Positions 51,423 through 60,751 of a stretch of 64,000 nucleotides of DNA are shown here, in pieces. The position numbers were made by a program, and so were the translations under genes. Numbering within the stretch: position 1 is the stretch's first letter; each line of letters begins with the position of its first letter. The notes below the pieces were generated by a model. That model saw only the letters and a program-made list of their open reading frames with translations, was not told the origin of the DNA and searched no databases. The stretch is from CAIWHR01 sp963734085 (lineage in GTDB: Bacteria; Pseudomonadota; Gammaproteobacteria; Burkholderiales; Casimicrobiaceae), in assembly GCA_963734085.1 (NCBI GenBank), contig CAVTFT010000017.1, positions 496,001-560,000 of the forward strand. The letters are read 5' to 3'.

Positions 51423-52970
51423 GTGGCCGCGCCCTTGCCCGCCGGGTCGACCGTCGCCGTGATCGGCGCCGGCGCGATGGGTGCGGGGATTGCGCAAGTC
51501 GCCGCGATGGCCGGCCATCGCGTCCAGTTGCACGACGCGCGCTTCGGCGCCGGCGAGGCGGCGAAGAAGGGAATCGCCGACGCGCTTGCAAAGCTCGTGG
51601 GCAAGGGGAAGGTGGCGAAAGCCGATGCCGACGCCGCCGTCGGCCGGATCGAGAGCGTAGTCACGCTGCCCGACGCCTGCGTCGCCGCCATGGTGGTCGA
51701 GGCGATCGTCGAGGACTTCGACGCCAAGCGCGAGCTCTTCGCGCGGCTCGAGAACATCGTCACGCCAGAATGTATCCTGGCGACGAACACGTCGTCGCTG
51801 TCGATCACGGCGCTCGCAACGGCGACGAAATATCCGGGTCGCGTCGTCGGCATGCATTTCTTCAATCCGGCGCCGCTGATGCCTTTGGTCGAAGTGGTCA
51901 GCGGTCTCGCGACGGCGGATGGTGTCGCAGCGACCGTCTTCGCAACCGCCGCCGCGTGGGGCAAGACGCCGGTGCATGCGACCTCCACGCCGGGATTCAT
52001 CGTCAATCGGTGCGCGCGGCCGTTCTACGGCGAGGCGCTGCGGCTGCTGGCCGAAGGTGCCGCCGATCCGGTCACGCTCGACGCGGTGATCCGCGACGCA
52101 GGCGGTTTCCGGATGGGACCATTCGAGCTGATGGATCTCATCGGTCTCGACGTCAACTTCGCGGTGACGCGGAGCATCTGGCAGGCCTACTTCAACGATC
52201 CGCGCTATGCGCCCTCGGTGCGCCAGCAGGAGTTGGTCGCGGCGGGGTACCTCGGCCGCAAATCGGGCCGCGGTTTCTACGACTACACGTCCGGCGCGGC
52301 GCCGCCGGAACCCCGCTGCGAAACGTCATCGACGGTTCCGGCGAGAGTCACGGTCCATGGCGAGCTCGGCGTCGCTGCGCCGCTCGCCGACCGGATCGCC
52401 GGAGCGGGCGTCGCCGTCGAACGCGCCCGCGCCGATTCCCGCTTTCCTGCGGGCGCGCTCCAGGTCGCCGCCGGAGGGAGTGGCGCGTGGCTCGCGCTCA
52501 CCGACGGGCGCACGGCGACGGCGCGCGTCGCGGCGACCGGCGTCCGGAGCATCGTGCTCTTCGACCTCGCGCTCGACTTCGCGGCGACCAGGCGGCTCGC
52601 GATCGCCCGCGCCGATACCTGCGACGACGGCGCATATGCGGCGGCGGTGGGCGCGCTCCGCGCCGCCGGTATCGCCGTCTGCCGCCTGGACGACGTGGCG
52701 GCGCTCGCCGTCATGCGCACGGTCGTGGCGCTGGTCAACGAAGCTGCGGACGCGGTCGTGCAGGGCGTTTCCTCGCCTGCAGCAATCGATCTCGCGATGC
52801 AGCAGGGCGTCAACTATCCGCGCGGTCCGCTCGCCTGGGCCGATGCGCTCGGCGCCACCCTCGTTTGCGACGTGCTCGCACACCTGGCCGCCCATTACGG
52901 CGAGGATCGCTACCGCATCTCGCCGCTGCTCGCGCGACGGGCGACGACCGGCGGGACGTTCCATGGGTGA
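51423..52970 (+). CDS. paaH: 3-hydroxyacyl-CoA dehydrogenase PaaH
   Basis: A 515-residue NAD-dependent dehydrogenase for 3-hydroxyadipyl-CoA. Rossmann motif GAGAMG at 15-20, NTSSLSIT and HFFNPAPLMPLVEVV with the catalytic His, then two C-terminal 3HCDH helical domains; the second is present (about 400-515), as in PaaH. GTG start at 51423, with no ATG in frame nearby. It ends eight bases inside paaI. Confidence 0.92.
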   Translation: MAAPLPAGSTVAVIGAGAMGAGIAQVAAMAGHRVQLHDARFGAGEAAKKGIADALAKLVGKGKVAKADADAAVGRIESVVTLPDACVAAMVVEAIVEDFDAKRELFARLENIVTPECILATNTSSLSITALATATKYPGRVVGMHFFNPAPLMPLVEVVSGLATADGVAATVFATAAAWGKTPVHATSTPGFIVNRCARPFYGEALRLLAEGAADPVTLDAVIRDAGGFRMGPFELMDLIGLDVNFAVTRSIWQAYFNDPRYAPSVRQQELVAAGYLGRKSGRGFYDYTSGAAPPEPRCETSSTVPARVTVHGELGVAAPLADRIAGAGVAVERARADSRFPAGALQVAAGGSGAWLALTDGRTATARVAATGVRSIVLFDLALDFAATRRLAIARADTCDDGAYAAAVGALRAAGIAVCRLDDVAALAVMRTVVALVNEAADAVVQGVSSPAAIDLAMQQGVNYPRGPLAWADALGATLVCDVLAHLAAHYGEDRYRISPLLARRATTGGTFHG

Positions 52971-53430
52971 GCGCCATCCGCCGCCGCTTCCCGCGCGATC
53001 GCCGCTCGAGGCGCAGATGCTCGCCGAGCGCGTCGCCGCGGCGATGTGGGCGCGCGACACCGCCTCGCAGGCGCTCGGCATGCGGATCGTGCGCGTCGGC
53101 CCCGGTCATGCCGAGCTGGCGATGGCCGTGCGTGCCGACATGCTGAACGGGCACGCGATCTGCCACGGCGGCTTCATCTTCACGCTCTGCGACAGCGCGT
53201 TCGCCTATGCGTGCAACAGCTACAACGTGAACACGGTCGCGTCGGGCTGCGGGATCGATTTCCTGGCGCCTGCGCGCGAGCACGATGTGCTCTCGGCGAT
53301 CGCGCACGAACGCAGCGCGGCGGGCCGTACCGGCGTCTACGACATCGAGGTCACGAATCAGCGTGGAGAGGCGATCGCGCTCTTCCGTGGCAAGAGCTAC
53401 CGGATCAAGGGACACGTGATCGACGCTTGA
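52963..53430 (+). CDS. paaI: Hydroxyphenylacetyl-CoA thioesterase PaaI
   Basis: A 155-residue hot-dog thioesterase. Asn62, HGG at 68-70 and Asp77 give the spacing of the catalytic Asn46/Asp61 in enteric PaaI. It is thought to rescue CoA from dead-end hydroxyphenylacetyl-CoA. The ATG overlaps the paaH end by eight bases. Confidence 0.92.
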   Translation: MGERHPPPLPARSPLEAQMLAERVAAAMWARDTASQALGMRIVRVGPGHAELAMAVRADMLNGHAICHGGFIFTLCDSAFAYACNSYNVNTVASGCGIDFLAPAREHDVLSAIAHERSAAGRTGVYDIEVTNQRGEAIALFRGKSYRIKGHVIDA

Positions 53431-53489
53431 CACGCGCGTGGTCCGGCGCGCACGTGCCGCGCATCACGCGAAAAGGAAGGGGCCGTACC

Positions 53490-54797
53490 ATGCCCGTCAG
53501 GACACCCGTCGCCGACGAACTCGAGCCGATCGAGACAGCAAGCCGCGACGAGCTCGTCGCGCTGCAGTTGAAGCGACTCAAGTGGTCGCTCGCGCACGCC
53601 TACGAGCGCGTACCGCATTATCGGCGCAAGTTCGACGCCGCCGGCGTCCGTCCGAAGGATTTCCGGACGCTCCCGGATCTCGCGAAATTCCCGCTTACGA
53701 CCAAGAGTGATCTCCGCGAGACCTATCCGTTCGGGATGTTCGCGGTGCCGCGTGAAAAGGTCGTACGCATTCACGCGTCGTCGGGCACGACGGGCAAGCC
53801 GACCGTCGTCGGCTACACGGCGAAGGACATCGACACATGGGCGCTCGTCATGGCGCGCTCGATCCGGGCGGCAGGAGGACGCGCCGGCGACATCGTTCAC
53901 GTCGCCTATGGCTACGGTCTGTTCACCGGTGGCTTGGGCGCCCATTACGGCGCGGAGCGCCTCGGCGCGACCGTCATTCCGGTGTCGGGCGGGATGACCG
54001 AGCGGCAGGTACAGCTGATCGCCGATTTCAAGCCGCACATCATCATGGTGACGCCGTCGTACATGCTGGCGATAGCCGAAGAGATGGAAAGGCAGGGGAT
54101 GGATCCGCGGAAGAGCTCGCTCGAGCTCGGAATTTTCGGAGCGGAGCCGTGGACGCCCGCGATGCGTACGGCAATCGAGACGAAGCTCGACATGGACGCG
54201 ATCGACATCTACGGGCTCTCGGAGATCATCGGGCCCGGCGTCGCGCAGGAATGCATCGAAACCAAGGACGGCCTCACGATCTGGGAGGACCATTTCTATC
54301 CGGAGATCATCGATCCGGTATCCGGTGACGTGCTTCCGGACGGCGAGAAAGGCGAGCTCGTCTTCACGTCGCTCACCAAGGAAGCGCTGCCGATGATCCG
54401 CTACCGCACCCGTGACCTGACGCGGCTCTTGCCGCCGACGGCGCGCTCGATGCGGAGAATGGAAAAGATCACCGGTCGCTCCGACGACATGCTGATCATT
54501 CGCGGCGTCAACGTCTTCCCGACGCAGGTCGAAGAGCTGATCCTCAAGGACAAGGTGCTGGAGCCGCACTATCAGCTCGAGATCACGCGGCCGGCGAACC
54601 TCGACGAGATGACCGTCGTGGTCGAGCGCTCGCCCGTGGCGGGCGCCGCGGACGGCGACGCGGCCGGGGCGAAGCTTGCACACCTGATCAAGGCGCTGAT
54701 CGGCGTGACGGCGGAAGTGCGAGTAGTCCCGCCCGGTAGCGTCGAGCGCTCGCTCGGCAAGGCGAAGCGCGTCGTCGACAAGCGGCCGAAAGGGTGA
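53490..54797 (+). CDS. paaK: Phenylacetate--CoA ligase PaaK
   Basis: A 435-residue ligase that makes phenylacetyl-CoA, the pathway entry step and the PaaX inducer. SSGTTGKPT is at 97-105, then GAHYGAERLGATVIPVSGGMTERQ, YGLSEIIGPGVAQEC and the C-terminal RSDDMLIIRGVNVFPTQVEE, ending with GKAKRVVDKRPKG, whose first Lys is the adenylation residue. AAGGAAGGGG precedes the ATG. Last gene of the paa cluster; no paaF, paaJ or paaZ follows. Confidence 0.95.
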   Translation: MPVRTPVADELEPIETASRDELVALQLKRLKWSLAHAYERVPHYRRKFDAAGVRPKDFRTLPDLAKFPLTTKSDLRETYPFGMFAVPREKVVRIHASSGTTGKPTVVGYTAKDIDTWALVMARSIRAAGGRAGDIVHVAYGYGLFTGGLGAHYGAERLGATVIPVSGGMTERQVQLIADFKPHIIMVTPSYMLAIAEEMERQGMDPRKSSLELGIFGAEPWTPAMRTAIETKLDMDAIDIYGLSEIIGPGVAQECIETKDGLTIWEDHFYPEIIDPVSGDVLPDGEKGELVFTSLTKEALPMIRYRTRDLTRLLPPTARSMRRMEKITGRSDDMLIIRGVNVFPTQVEELILKDKVLEPHYQLEITRPANLDEMTVVVERSPVAGAADGDAAGAKLAHLIKALIGVTAEVRVVPPGSVERSLGKAKRVVDKRPKG

Positions 54798-55208
54798 AGC
54801 GAGCGAGAACCACACCCACGATGCGGTTTCGGCGCCTGCACCTAGCCCGCGCAGATCTGTCGCGTTAGCTGCGGCAGTTTTCGGCCACCAGCAGTCGTCC
54901 GCCTCTGTCACGGGATTTTCCGCAAAGCAGTCATCCCCAACGATCCACGACTTTCGCGTTCCGTCGTGGTGCAGAGCCTGCAGGCGCCAAAGATCATGGT
55001 CGCCTTAGGGGCCCCGCGCCCCGGCGTTGCCCCCTTTGGTCATGACGGATACGACGAACGAGAATTTTCGCTTTGTCACAAATTGGTAAAGCAGAATCGG
55101 CAAGTCTGGCGTACTCTGGTCCGTTCCGCCTGCCGACTTGGCGAATCGTGCTCTTCGGTGTCGCCAGGGCCCCCTGACGTGTTTCCCCCTAATGTGATGA
55201 GGTCAGCG
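54798..55208. other. Intergenic stretch after the paa operon
   Basis: About 411 bases with no supported gene; AT content rises toward the right end. I see no clear promoter pair or terminator with a T-tract, though a TACTCT -10-like box lies near 55110. Confidence 0.4.
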
Positions 55209-55493
55209 ATGAGCAAACGTGTCGTTCGATTCGCCGTCTTGGCGGCGCTGGTGATCGCAGGCGGAGTCGCCGCCCAGGGCATGATCCTGGACATGGTGGC
55301 CAACAAGGTAATCCAGAAATATCAGAGTTCGAGCTGCGAACAGCTGTGGGAAAAGAAAAGCCAGCCCAAATCGCAGGAAGAAGAAAGGGCAGTGAATTTT
55401 CTGCGCAACGATCCGCGGGCGCGCGTCGCTTTCATTGACAAGGTTGCCGCGCCCATCGCAAACAAGATGTTCGAATGCGGAATGATTCCCTGA
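55209..55493 (+). CDS. Small exported hypothetical protein
   Basis: A 94-residue protein with an N-terminal hydrophobic segment (about 6-24, VVRFAVLAALVIAGGVAAQG), probably a signal peptide. The remainder, KYQSSSCEQLWEKKSQPKS and IANKMFECGMIP, has two Cys that could form a disulfide. I do not recognise a characterised family. It precedes the arylsulfatase by about 118 bases on the same strand. Confidence 0.65.
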   Translation: MSKRVVRFAVLAALVIAGGVAAQGMILDMVANKVIQKYQSSSCEQLWEKKSQPKSQEEERAVNFLRNDPRARVAFIDKVAAPIANKMFECGMIP

Positions 55494-55610
55494 GACACAT
55501 GCGCAGGTCCGTGTGAAGTCGTGGACGAGGTTCGTGATCAACGCTTCGTCGGGCGCGCATCACCGCTCCCGACGCGAAGGCCGGATTGCGCCGGCATGAA
55601 AGGACGAGAG

Positions 55611-58097
55611 ATGGACTCGATGCGTGCAATGGCGGGCGTCATCGCGCAACGCGCGGCTATTCTGATTGCGGTGGCGCTGGCCGTCGCGCCGGCGGCCGCA
55701 CAAGTAGTCACCGGCGTGTTGGGCCAGCCCAGCGCCACGACTACGATCCCCGGAAATCAATTGCCTCCCCCGCCGCCGAAGTTCGGCGGCGTGATCAAGG
55801 AAAGCGCTACCGATTCCAAGCCCTGGTGGCCGCCGCGTGTGGTACCGCCCAAGGGCGCGCCCAACGTGCTGCTCATCATGACCGACGACCAGGGCTATGG
55901 TGTCAGCGGCACGTTCGGCGGCGTCATCCCAACGCCCGCGCTGGACCGCGTCGCCAAGGCGGGGCTTCGCTACACGCAGTTCAACTCCACCGCGCTATGT
56001 TCTCCCACGCGCGCGGCACTGATCACCGGCCGCAATCATCATTCGGCGGGTTTTGGCGTCATCTCGGAACTGTCGACGGGCTATCCGGGCTACGACTCGA
56101 TCATCGGTACGGACAACGCAACCATCGGCCGGATCCTGAGCGGCAACGGCTACGCGACGTCGTGGTTCGGCAAGAATCACAACACTCCCGGATTCCAGTA
56201 CAGCGCCTCGGGCCCGTTCGAGCAATGGCCGACGGGAATGGGCTTCCAGTATTTCTACGGATTCATGGGTGGTGAGACCGATCAGTGGCAGCCGTACCTG
56301 TTCAAGGGTACGAGCCAAATCTTTCCGTGGATCGGAAAACCCGGCTACAACCTCACCACGGACCTGGCCGACGAGGCCATCGCGCATATGCGCAGCCTCA
56401 ATGCGGCGGCGCCAGACCAGCCGTTCTTCGTCTACTACGTACCCGGCGGGAGCCATTCGCCCCACCAGCCGACGAAGGAGTGGATCGAGAAGTTCAAGGG
56501 CAAGTTCGACATGGGCTGGGAGAAGATGCGCGATGAGATTTTCGCCAACCAGAAGCGACTGGGCGTGGTTCCCCCGAATGCCAAGTTGACGCCGTGGCCC
56601 GAGGAGCTGCCGCATTGGGATTCGCTGTCACTGCTGCAGAAGAAGCTCTATGCTCGCCAGGCCGAGGTGTTCGCTGCGTACACGGCCTACACCGACTACG
56701 AGATTGGCCGCGTCATCCAGTCGGTCGAGGAGATGGGCAAACTCGACAACACGCTGATCATCTACATCGACGGGGACAACGGCACCAGCCCCGAGGGCAC
56801 GCTGTCCGGCACCTTCAACCAGATGACGGCATACAACGGCATCCTCGACGTGCCGGAGCCCCTGCAGCTGCTGCACCTCGAGGACTGGGGCTCGGCGTCC
56901 ACCTATCCGCACATGGCGGTGGCGTGGTCGTGGGCGTTCGACACGCCATTCAAATGGACCAAGCAGGTGGCCTCCCACTTCGGCGGGACGCGGCAGGGCC
57001 TCGCCATCTCGTGGCCGGGCCACATCAAGGACCCGGGCGGCATACGCAACCAGTTCCATCACATCATCGACATCGTGCCGACGATCCTCGAGGCCACGGG
57101 GGTAAAGGCACCGCAAATGGTCGACGGCATCAAGCAGAAGCCGATCGAAGGCGTAAGCATGGTGTACACGTTCAATTCCCCCAATGCTCCTTCTACCCGA
57201 AAGACTCAGTACTTCGAGATGGCCGGCAATCGCGGCATCTACAGCGACGGCTGGTATGCGAACACGCATCCGCCGGTGCCGCCGTGGGAGCTGAACGCGA
57301 AGTTTCCGGCTATCGCCGACTACAAGTGGGAGCTGTACAACCTCAATGAGGATTACTCCCAGGACAACGATCTCTCGGCAAAGATGCCGGACAAGCTGAA
57401 ACAGATGCAGGCGCTGTTCCAGCAGGAAGCGGTCAAGTACAACGTGTTGCCGATAGACAACTCGCAGTTTCAGCGAGCGATCGCACCGCGGCCCAGCGCC
57501 GTTGCGGGGAGGACCGTGTTTACGTACTTCGGCGAGAATCCCGGCATTCCGACCGGCAACGCGCCCAGCATCCTCAACAAATCATTCACGATAACAGCCG
57601 AGATCGAGGTGCCGAACGGCGGCGGGCAGGGGATGATCGTCACGGACGGTGGCCGCTTCGGCGGGTATGGCATGTTCGTGCTCAAGGGCAAGCCGGTCTT
57701 CGTCTACAACCTCCTCGACCTCAAGCGGACCCGCTGGGAAGGCGGCGAAGGTGCGCGCGACTGGATGGGTGATTCCCTCAAACCTGGCAAGCACACGCTC
57801 GAGTTCGACTTCACTTACGATGGCCCCGGCATCGCGAAAGGTGGCACGGGTGTGTTCAAGGTGGACGGTCACGTCCTCGCTACCGAAAAACTGGAGCACA
57901 CGATCCCGTTCCTCCTGCCCCCCGACGAGACGTTCGATGTCGGCGTAGACACCCGCACGCCGGTGGATTCGAGCTACGAGATTCCCTTCCGCTTCAATGG
58001 CAGGATCGACCGGCTGACGTTCAAGCTCGGACCGACCCAGCTATCGGCCGACGACCAGAAGAAAGTGAAGGAGGCTATTGCGAGGGCGCACGACTAG
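55611..58097 (+). CDS. Type I arylsulfatase
   Basis: An 828-residue exported sulfatase. A signal peptide of about 30 residues (ending AAA) is followed by VLLIMTDDQGYG with metal Asp residues and CSPTR at 130-134, where Cys130 would be converted to formylglycine; GRNHHSAGFG follows, and DNGTSPEG is the other metal region. The C-terminal about 200 residues form an extra beta domain. I chose ATG 55611 (GGACGAGAG upstream); ATG 55596 adds five residues. No sulfatase-maturing enzyme is in the window. The substrate is unknown. Confidence 0.9.
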   Translation: MDSMRAMAGVIAQRAAILIAVALAVAPAAAQVVTGVLGQPSATTTIPGNQLPPPPPKFGGVIKESATDSKPWWPPRVVPPKGAPNVLLIMTDDQGYGVSGTFGGVIPTPALDRVAKAGLRYTQFNSTALCSPTRAALITGRNHHSAGFGVISELSTGYPGYDSIIGTDNATIGRILSGNGYATSWFGKNHNTPGFQYSASGPFEQWPTGMGFQYFYGFMGGETDQWQPYLFKGTSQIFPWIGKPGYNLTTDLADEAIAHMRSLNAAAPDQPFFVYYVPGGSHSPHQPTKEWIEKFKGKFDMGWEKMRDEIFANQKRLGVVPPNAKLTPWPEELPHWDSLSLLQKKLYARQAEVFAAYTAYTDYEIGRVIQSVEEMGKLDNTLIIYIDGDNGTSPEGTLSGTFNQMTAYNGILDVPEPLQLLHLEDWGSASTYPHMAVAWSWAFDTPFKWTKQVASHFGGTRQGLAISWPGHIKDPGGIRNQFHHIIDIVPTILEATGVKAPQMVDGIKQKPIEGVSMVYTFNSPNAPSTRKTQYFEMAGNRGIYSDGWYANTHPPVPPWELNAKFPAIADYKWELYNLNEDYSQDNDLSAKMPDKLKQMQALFQQEAVKYNVLPIDNSQFQRAIAPRPSAVAGRTVFTYFGENPGIPTGNAPSILNKSFTITAEIEVPNGGGQGMIVTDGGRFGGYGMFVLKGKPVFVYNLLDLKRTRWEGGEGARDWMGDSLKPGKHTLEFDFTYDGPGIAKGGTGVFKVDGHVLATEKLEHTIPFLLPPDETFDVGVDTRTPVDSSYEIPFRFNGRIDRLTFKLGPTQLSADDQKKVKEAIARAHD

Positions 58098-58179
58098 GAC
58101 CAGGCGCGATATTTGGACGAGCAGGATGGCCCTGAGCTGTTCTGCATCTCTTCAACAGGGTAGATGCAAGGAGCAAGAC

Positions 58180-58257
58180 ATGAACAAGCGCATATTTGTG
58201 CCGCTCGGTATTGCGGCGATGGGGGTCGCCTCGATTGCCGGCGGCCAGGGAAAATGA
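58180..58257 (+). CDS. 25-codon signal-peptide-like ORF, probable gene remnant
   Basis: A strong AAGGAG lies upstream of an ATG giving MNKRIFVPLGIAAMGVASIA followed by GGQGK and TGA. The chain is a signal peptide with no mature protein. I read it as the 5' end of an exported-protein gene cut by deletion or frameshift; a real leader peptide is possible. Confidence 0.4.
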   Translation: MNKRIFVPLGIAAMGVASIAGGQGK

Positions 58258-58384
58258 AGCTCAAATCCGGGCTGCTTCTCGGCGAACGAAGGTCAGCTGT
58301 CTGGGCGATCAACGGACCGCAAAGGGTCGTTTCCCGCCATTCCTTTGCACGAAGTCGGCCTCCGTCTATACGCGTCCTACGACG

Positions 58385-58702
58385 ATGACCTTGACTCCGG
58401 AATTGTTTGACGAAGACGGTCTTGTCCGTGACTTTTCATCGTGGTCAGAATCACTCGCAGAGGCGATTGCGCAGGACGTTGGCATCGGCTCGCTCAGCGA
58501 AGCACATTGGAAGATAATCCGCGCCATGCGGGAACATTACGCGAGACTCGGGGTTGCACCCTCGATGCATCGCGTCTGCCATGACGCGGGTGTCGAGCGG
58601 CGGCAGGTGAATGACCTCTTCGGCTACTGCCTCATAGCGTGGCGAATTGCCGGATTGCCGAACCCTGGGGAAGAGGGCAAGGCATACCTGAGCGCCATGT
58701 AA
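58385..58702 (+). CDS. DsrC/TusE-family protein lacking the active cysteines
   Basis: A 105-residue DsrC-fold protein: FSSWSESLAEAIAQDVGIGSLSEAHW (read as SSW, then AHW at 40-42), RAMREHYARLGVAPSMHRVC, and AGLPNP at 89-94. In DsrC/TusE the terminal Cys follows AGLPKPTG; here residue 97 is Glu and the second redox position 86 is Trp. Cys65 and Cys82 are elsewhere. It therefore resembles the cysteine-free RspA-type regulators of this family rather than a sulfur carrier. Confidence 0.75.
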   Translation: MTLTPELFDEDGLVRDFSSWSESLAEAIAQDVGIGSLSEAHWKIIRAMREHYARLGVAPSMHRVCHDAGVERRQVNDLFGYCLIAWRIAGLPNPGEEGKAYLSAM

Positions 58703-58992
58703 GCTCCCGTGCATGTAGTGGATGCCGTTACGTCTGGCGTCAGCCGCTTCGCTACCCAAAGAAGCGCTCTACTCAAAGCAGCATGTCATCGCGGGCATCC
58801 GGCGCACCGTTACTCCGGGCGCTCGCAGGTGAGCGACGCATCCGGCCCTCTCCCTGCGGCATCGCCCGCAAGCAAATACCGCAACACCGCGGAGGCGGCT
58901 GTCCCCGCGCCGACTACAGCGCCATGTCAGCGCGCGTAGGGGCGTGTCTATCCGCAAATGTCCGCATCTGGGCCGCCATCAACCTGACGCCG

Positions 58993-59694
58993 CTAATTCT
59001 TTGCGGCGGTTGCGACCAAGTTCAGTAGCTCACGAGCGTGCCGATTGTTCGTGTTCATCCGTACCAAGATGTCCACCGCGTGGACCGGCCGGCCATAGTA
59101 AAGCTCATTCCAATCATCCGCAGCGGAGACGACCGTCCCATTCAGATCCGCGCCGACGTAGACCCCGGCGGAGCGACTGAACGACACGATATCTGCGACA
59201 AAGTCGGACTGCGAACCAGCCCCGACCGGCCCTACCCCGATGGCGGCATTGCTACCCATCGTCAACGATCCTGACAGTACGGTGTTCAGAGCCTTCTCGG
59301 TCATCACCAGGCTAACCATCTCAGACACAGAGAATCCAGCTTGGACGCCTATACTCGCCGTGCCGACTTTGTAGAACGCCGGGCCAGCCCAGTTCCCTGT
59401 CTTGGGGTTGCGCGCCACGACAACGGCGCGTCCGGTTGCACCACCGACGATAAGGCTCCCCTTTTTTACGTCTGGCGCGATCATCACGGCCTTGGCCCGT
59501 CCGAAGTTGCGGCGCAGCCAATCCATGTCCGGGTCGCTGAGGAAGCTTGTCAGCGTTAGGGCCGCCGCACTGACCAGTGTCCGCTGCTCGGCTTGCGCCT
59601 GCGCCGCGGGCGCTGCGAACATGCTCGTTACGCCGAACATCAGGGCAACACCTATGTGACCGATCGACGACCGCATCATGTGCGGTCGCGGCAT
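58993..59694 (-). CDS. SYLF-domain (YSC84-like) exported protein
   Basis: A 233-residue protein with a signal peptide ending near AQAQA (about residue 33) and a C-terminal SYLF/DUF500 domain: AVMIAPDVKKGSLIVGGATG, WAGPAFYKVGTASIGVQAGF and GSNAAIGVGPVGAGSQ are typical. SYLF domains bind lipids; the bacterial role is unclear. The start is ambiguous: ATG 59694 is chosen, ATG 59679 is possible, and the frame is open to a TTG at 59826. Confidence 0.8.
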   Translation of the reverse strand: MPRPHMMRSSIGHIGVALMFGVTSMFAAPAAQAQAEQRTLVSAAALTLTSFLSDPDMDWLRRNFGRAKAVMIAPDVKKGSLIVGGATGRAVVVARNPKTGNWAGPAFYKVGTASIGVQAGFSVSEMVSLVMTEKALNTVLSGSLTMGSNAAIGVGPVGAGSQSDFVADIVSFSRSAGVYVGADLNGTVVSAADDWNELYYGRPVHAVDILVRMNTNNRHARELLNLVATAAKN

Positions 59695-60235
59695 TGTCGA
59701 GGGTGTGTCATGCGCCGTGCGTGATGCAGATGGGGCACTGTCGTCAAGGCAACGGGCGCCCGGGGCCGGTGACACCCCTGGTTCGTTTGTGACGAACGAC
59801 GTCAGTAGGAGCGTGGCCAAAGCCAACGTGATACCGAGGACCTGGCAATGGTGTGGTTTTCGGCCTTACGCTGTGCTGTTGATCGGCGTCATCTATGTCG
59901 CGTGTAGCCTCAACGGTTCGCGGTTCCCGCTGGGACTGGTGTGGGGGCCCGTCCGCAGGGCCAGCGGCAGAGTTCCCGTCTGCGTGGGGTATCGCCTGAC
60001 GTTCTGCACCGCGGGGAGGAACGCCCGCCGTTAACCGCAGCGCCAGCGATCAAAGGGCAAGCAAGCGATGTGCCCGACGTGGCGGAATGGTCCCCTGCCG
60101 CATACAAGGACCTTGATTCTTGATGTCGGCTTTCAATTGGAACTGCACCGCTGGCCTGGGTCGGTACCCGCAGTCGCTGGCGCGACGGCAATGAGGACGG
60201 TCTGCGGTGGTTGCCAACGGAATGCAAGTCTGCAG
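59695..60235. other. Intergenic stretch, no supported gene
   Basis: About 541 bases between the SYLF gene and the CBS gene. A + strand frame (59678-60034) has a short hydrophobic stretch but no ribosome-binding site or recognised similarity. I see no repeat or RNA gene. Confidence 0.4.
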
Positions 60236-60628
60236 TTAAAGATTGGCGATGATCTCGTTCACGAGGTCGCGGATCGAGATCATGCCGACCAGCTTGCCGC
60301 GGTCGATCACCGGCAGATGGCGCAGATGGTTTCTCGCCATCAGCACCATGCAGTCCTCGCTGGTATGCTGCGGACTCACATGAATGACGGACGTGCTCAT
60401 GATGTCGCGCACCGGTGTTTTCCTCGACGCGCGCGATTTGAGCGCAATCTTTCGCGCGTAATCGCGTTCGGTGACGATGCCGACGATCCGCCCGTCTTCC
60501 TGCACGACCAGCGCACCGATGCGCTTGTCCGCCATCAGAGTCATGGCCTCGAACACCGACGCCGTGGGCGCGATCGTGTAGACAACAGAATCAGGTCGCG
60601 ACGCGAGAAGATCGGTTACCGATGGCAT
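60236..60628 (-). CDS. CBS-domain-pair protein
   Basis: A 130-residue protein made of two CBS domains (about 8-65 and 70-128) with VVQEDGRIVGIVTERDYARK and MARNHLRHLPVIDRGKLVGMISIRDLVNE. Such pairs bind adenosine nucleotides or NAD and act as cytoplasmic sensors. I chose ATG 60628 (MPSVTDLLASRP). No partner enzyme is adjacent. Confidence 0.88.
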   Translation of the reverse strand: MPSVTDLLASRPDSVVYTIAPTASVFEAMTLMADKRIGALVVQEDGRIVGIVTERDYARKIALKSRASRKTPVRDIMSTSVIHVSPQHTSEDCMVLMARNHLRHLPVIDRGKLVGMISIRDLVNEIIANL

Positions 60629-60751
60629 GGAAACTGTGAGGGGCCGCGAGTCACGACGCAACGCGGGATGGTAGCGTCGCGCAAACGTATCGACGCAGGG
60701 TTCTCCTCCGGGAAGACGCGCGTATTGAGCTAGGTCAAGAAACCGGCGAGC

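Noticed and set aside
48917..52006. 1029-residue minus-strand open frame opposite paaN, paaG and paaH
   Set aside because: Shadow of GC-rich codon bias; Arg/Asp/Glu-rich translation with no motif, and the plus strand has three well-supported genes.
59678..60034. 118-residue plus-strand frame with a hydrophobic stretch
   Set aside because: No ribosome-binding site, overlaps the SYLF gene start region, and shows no recognisable family.
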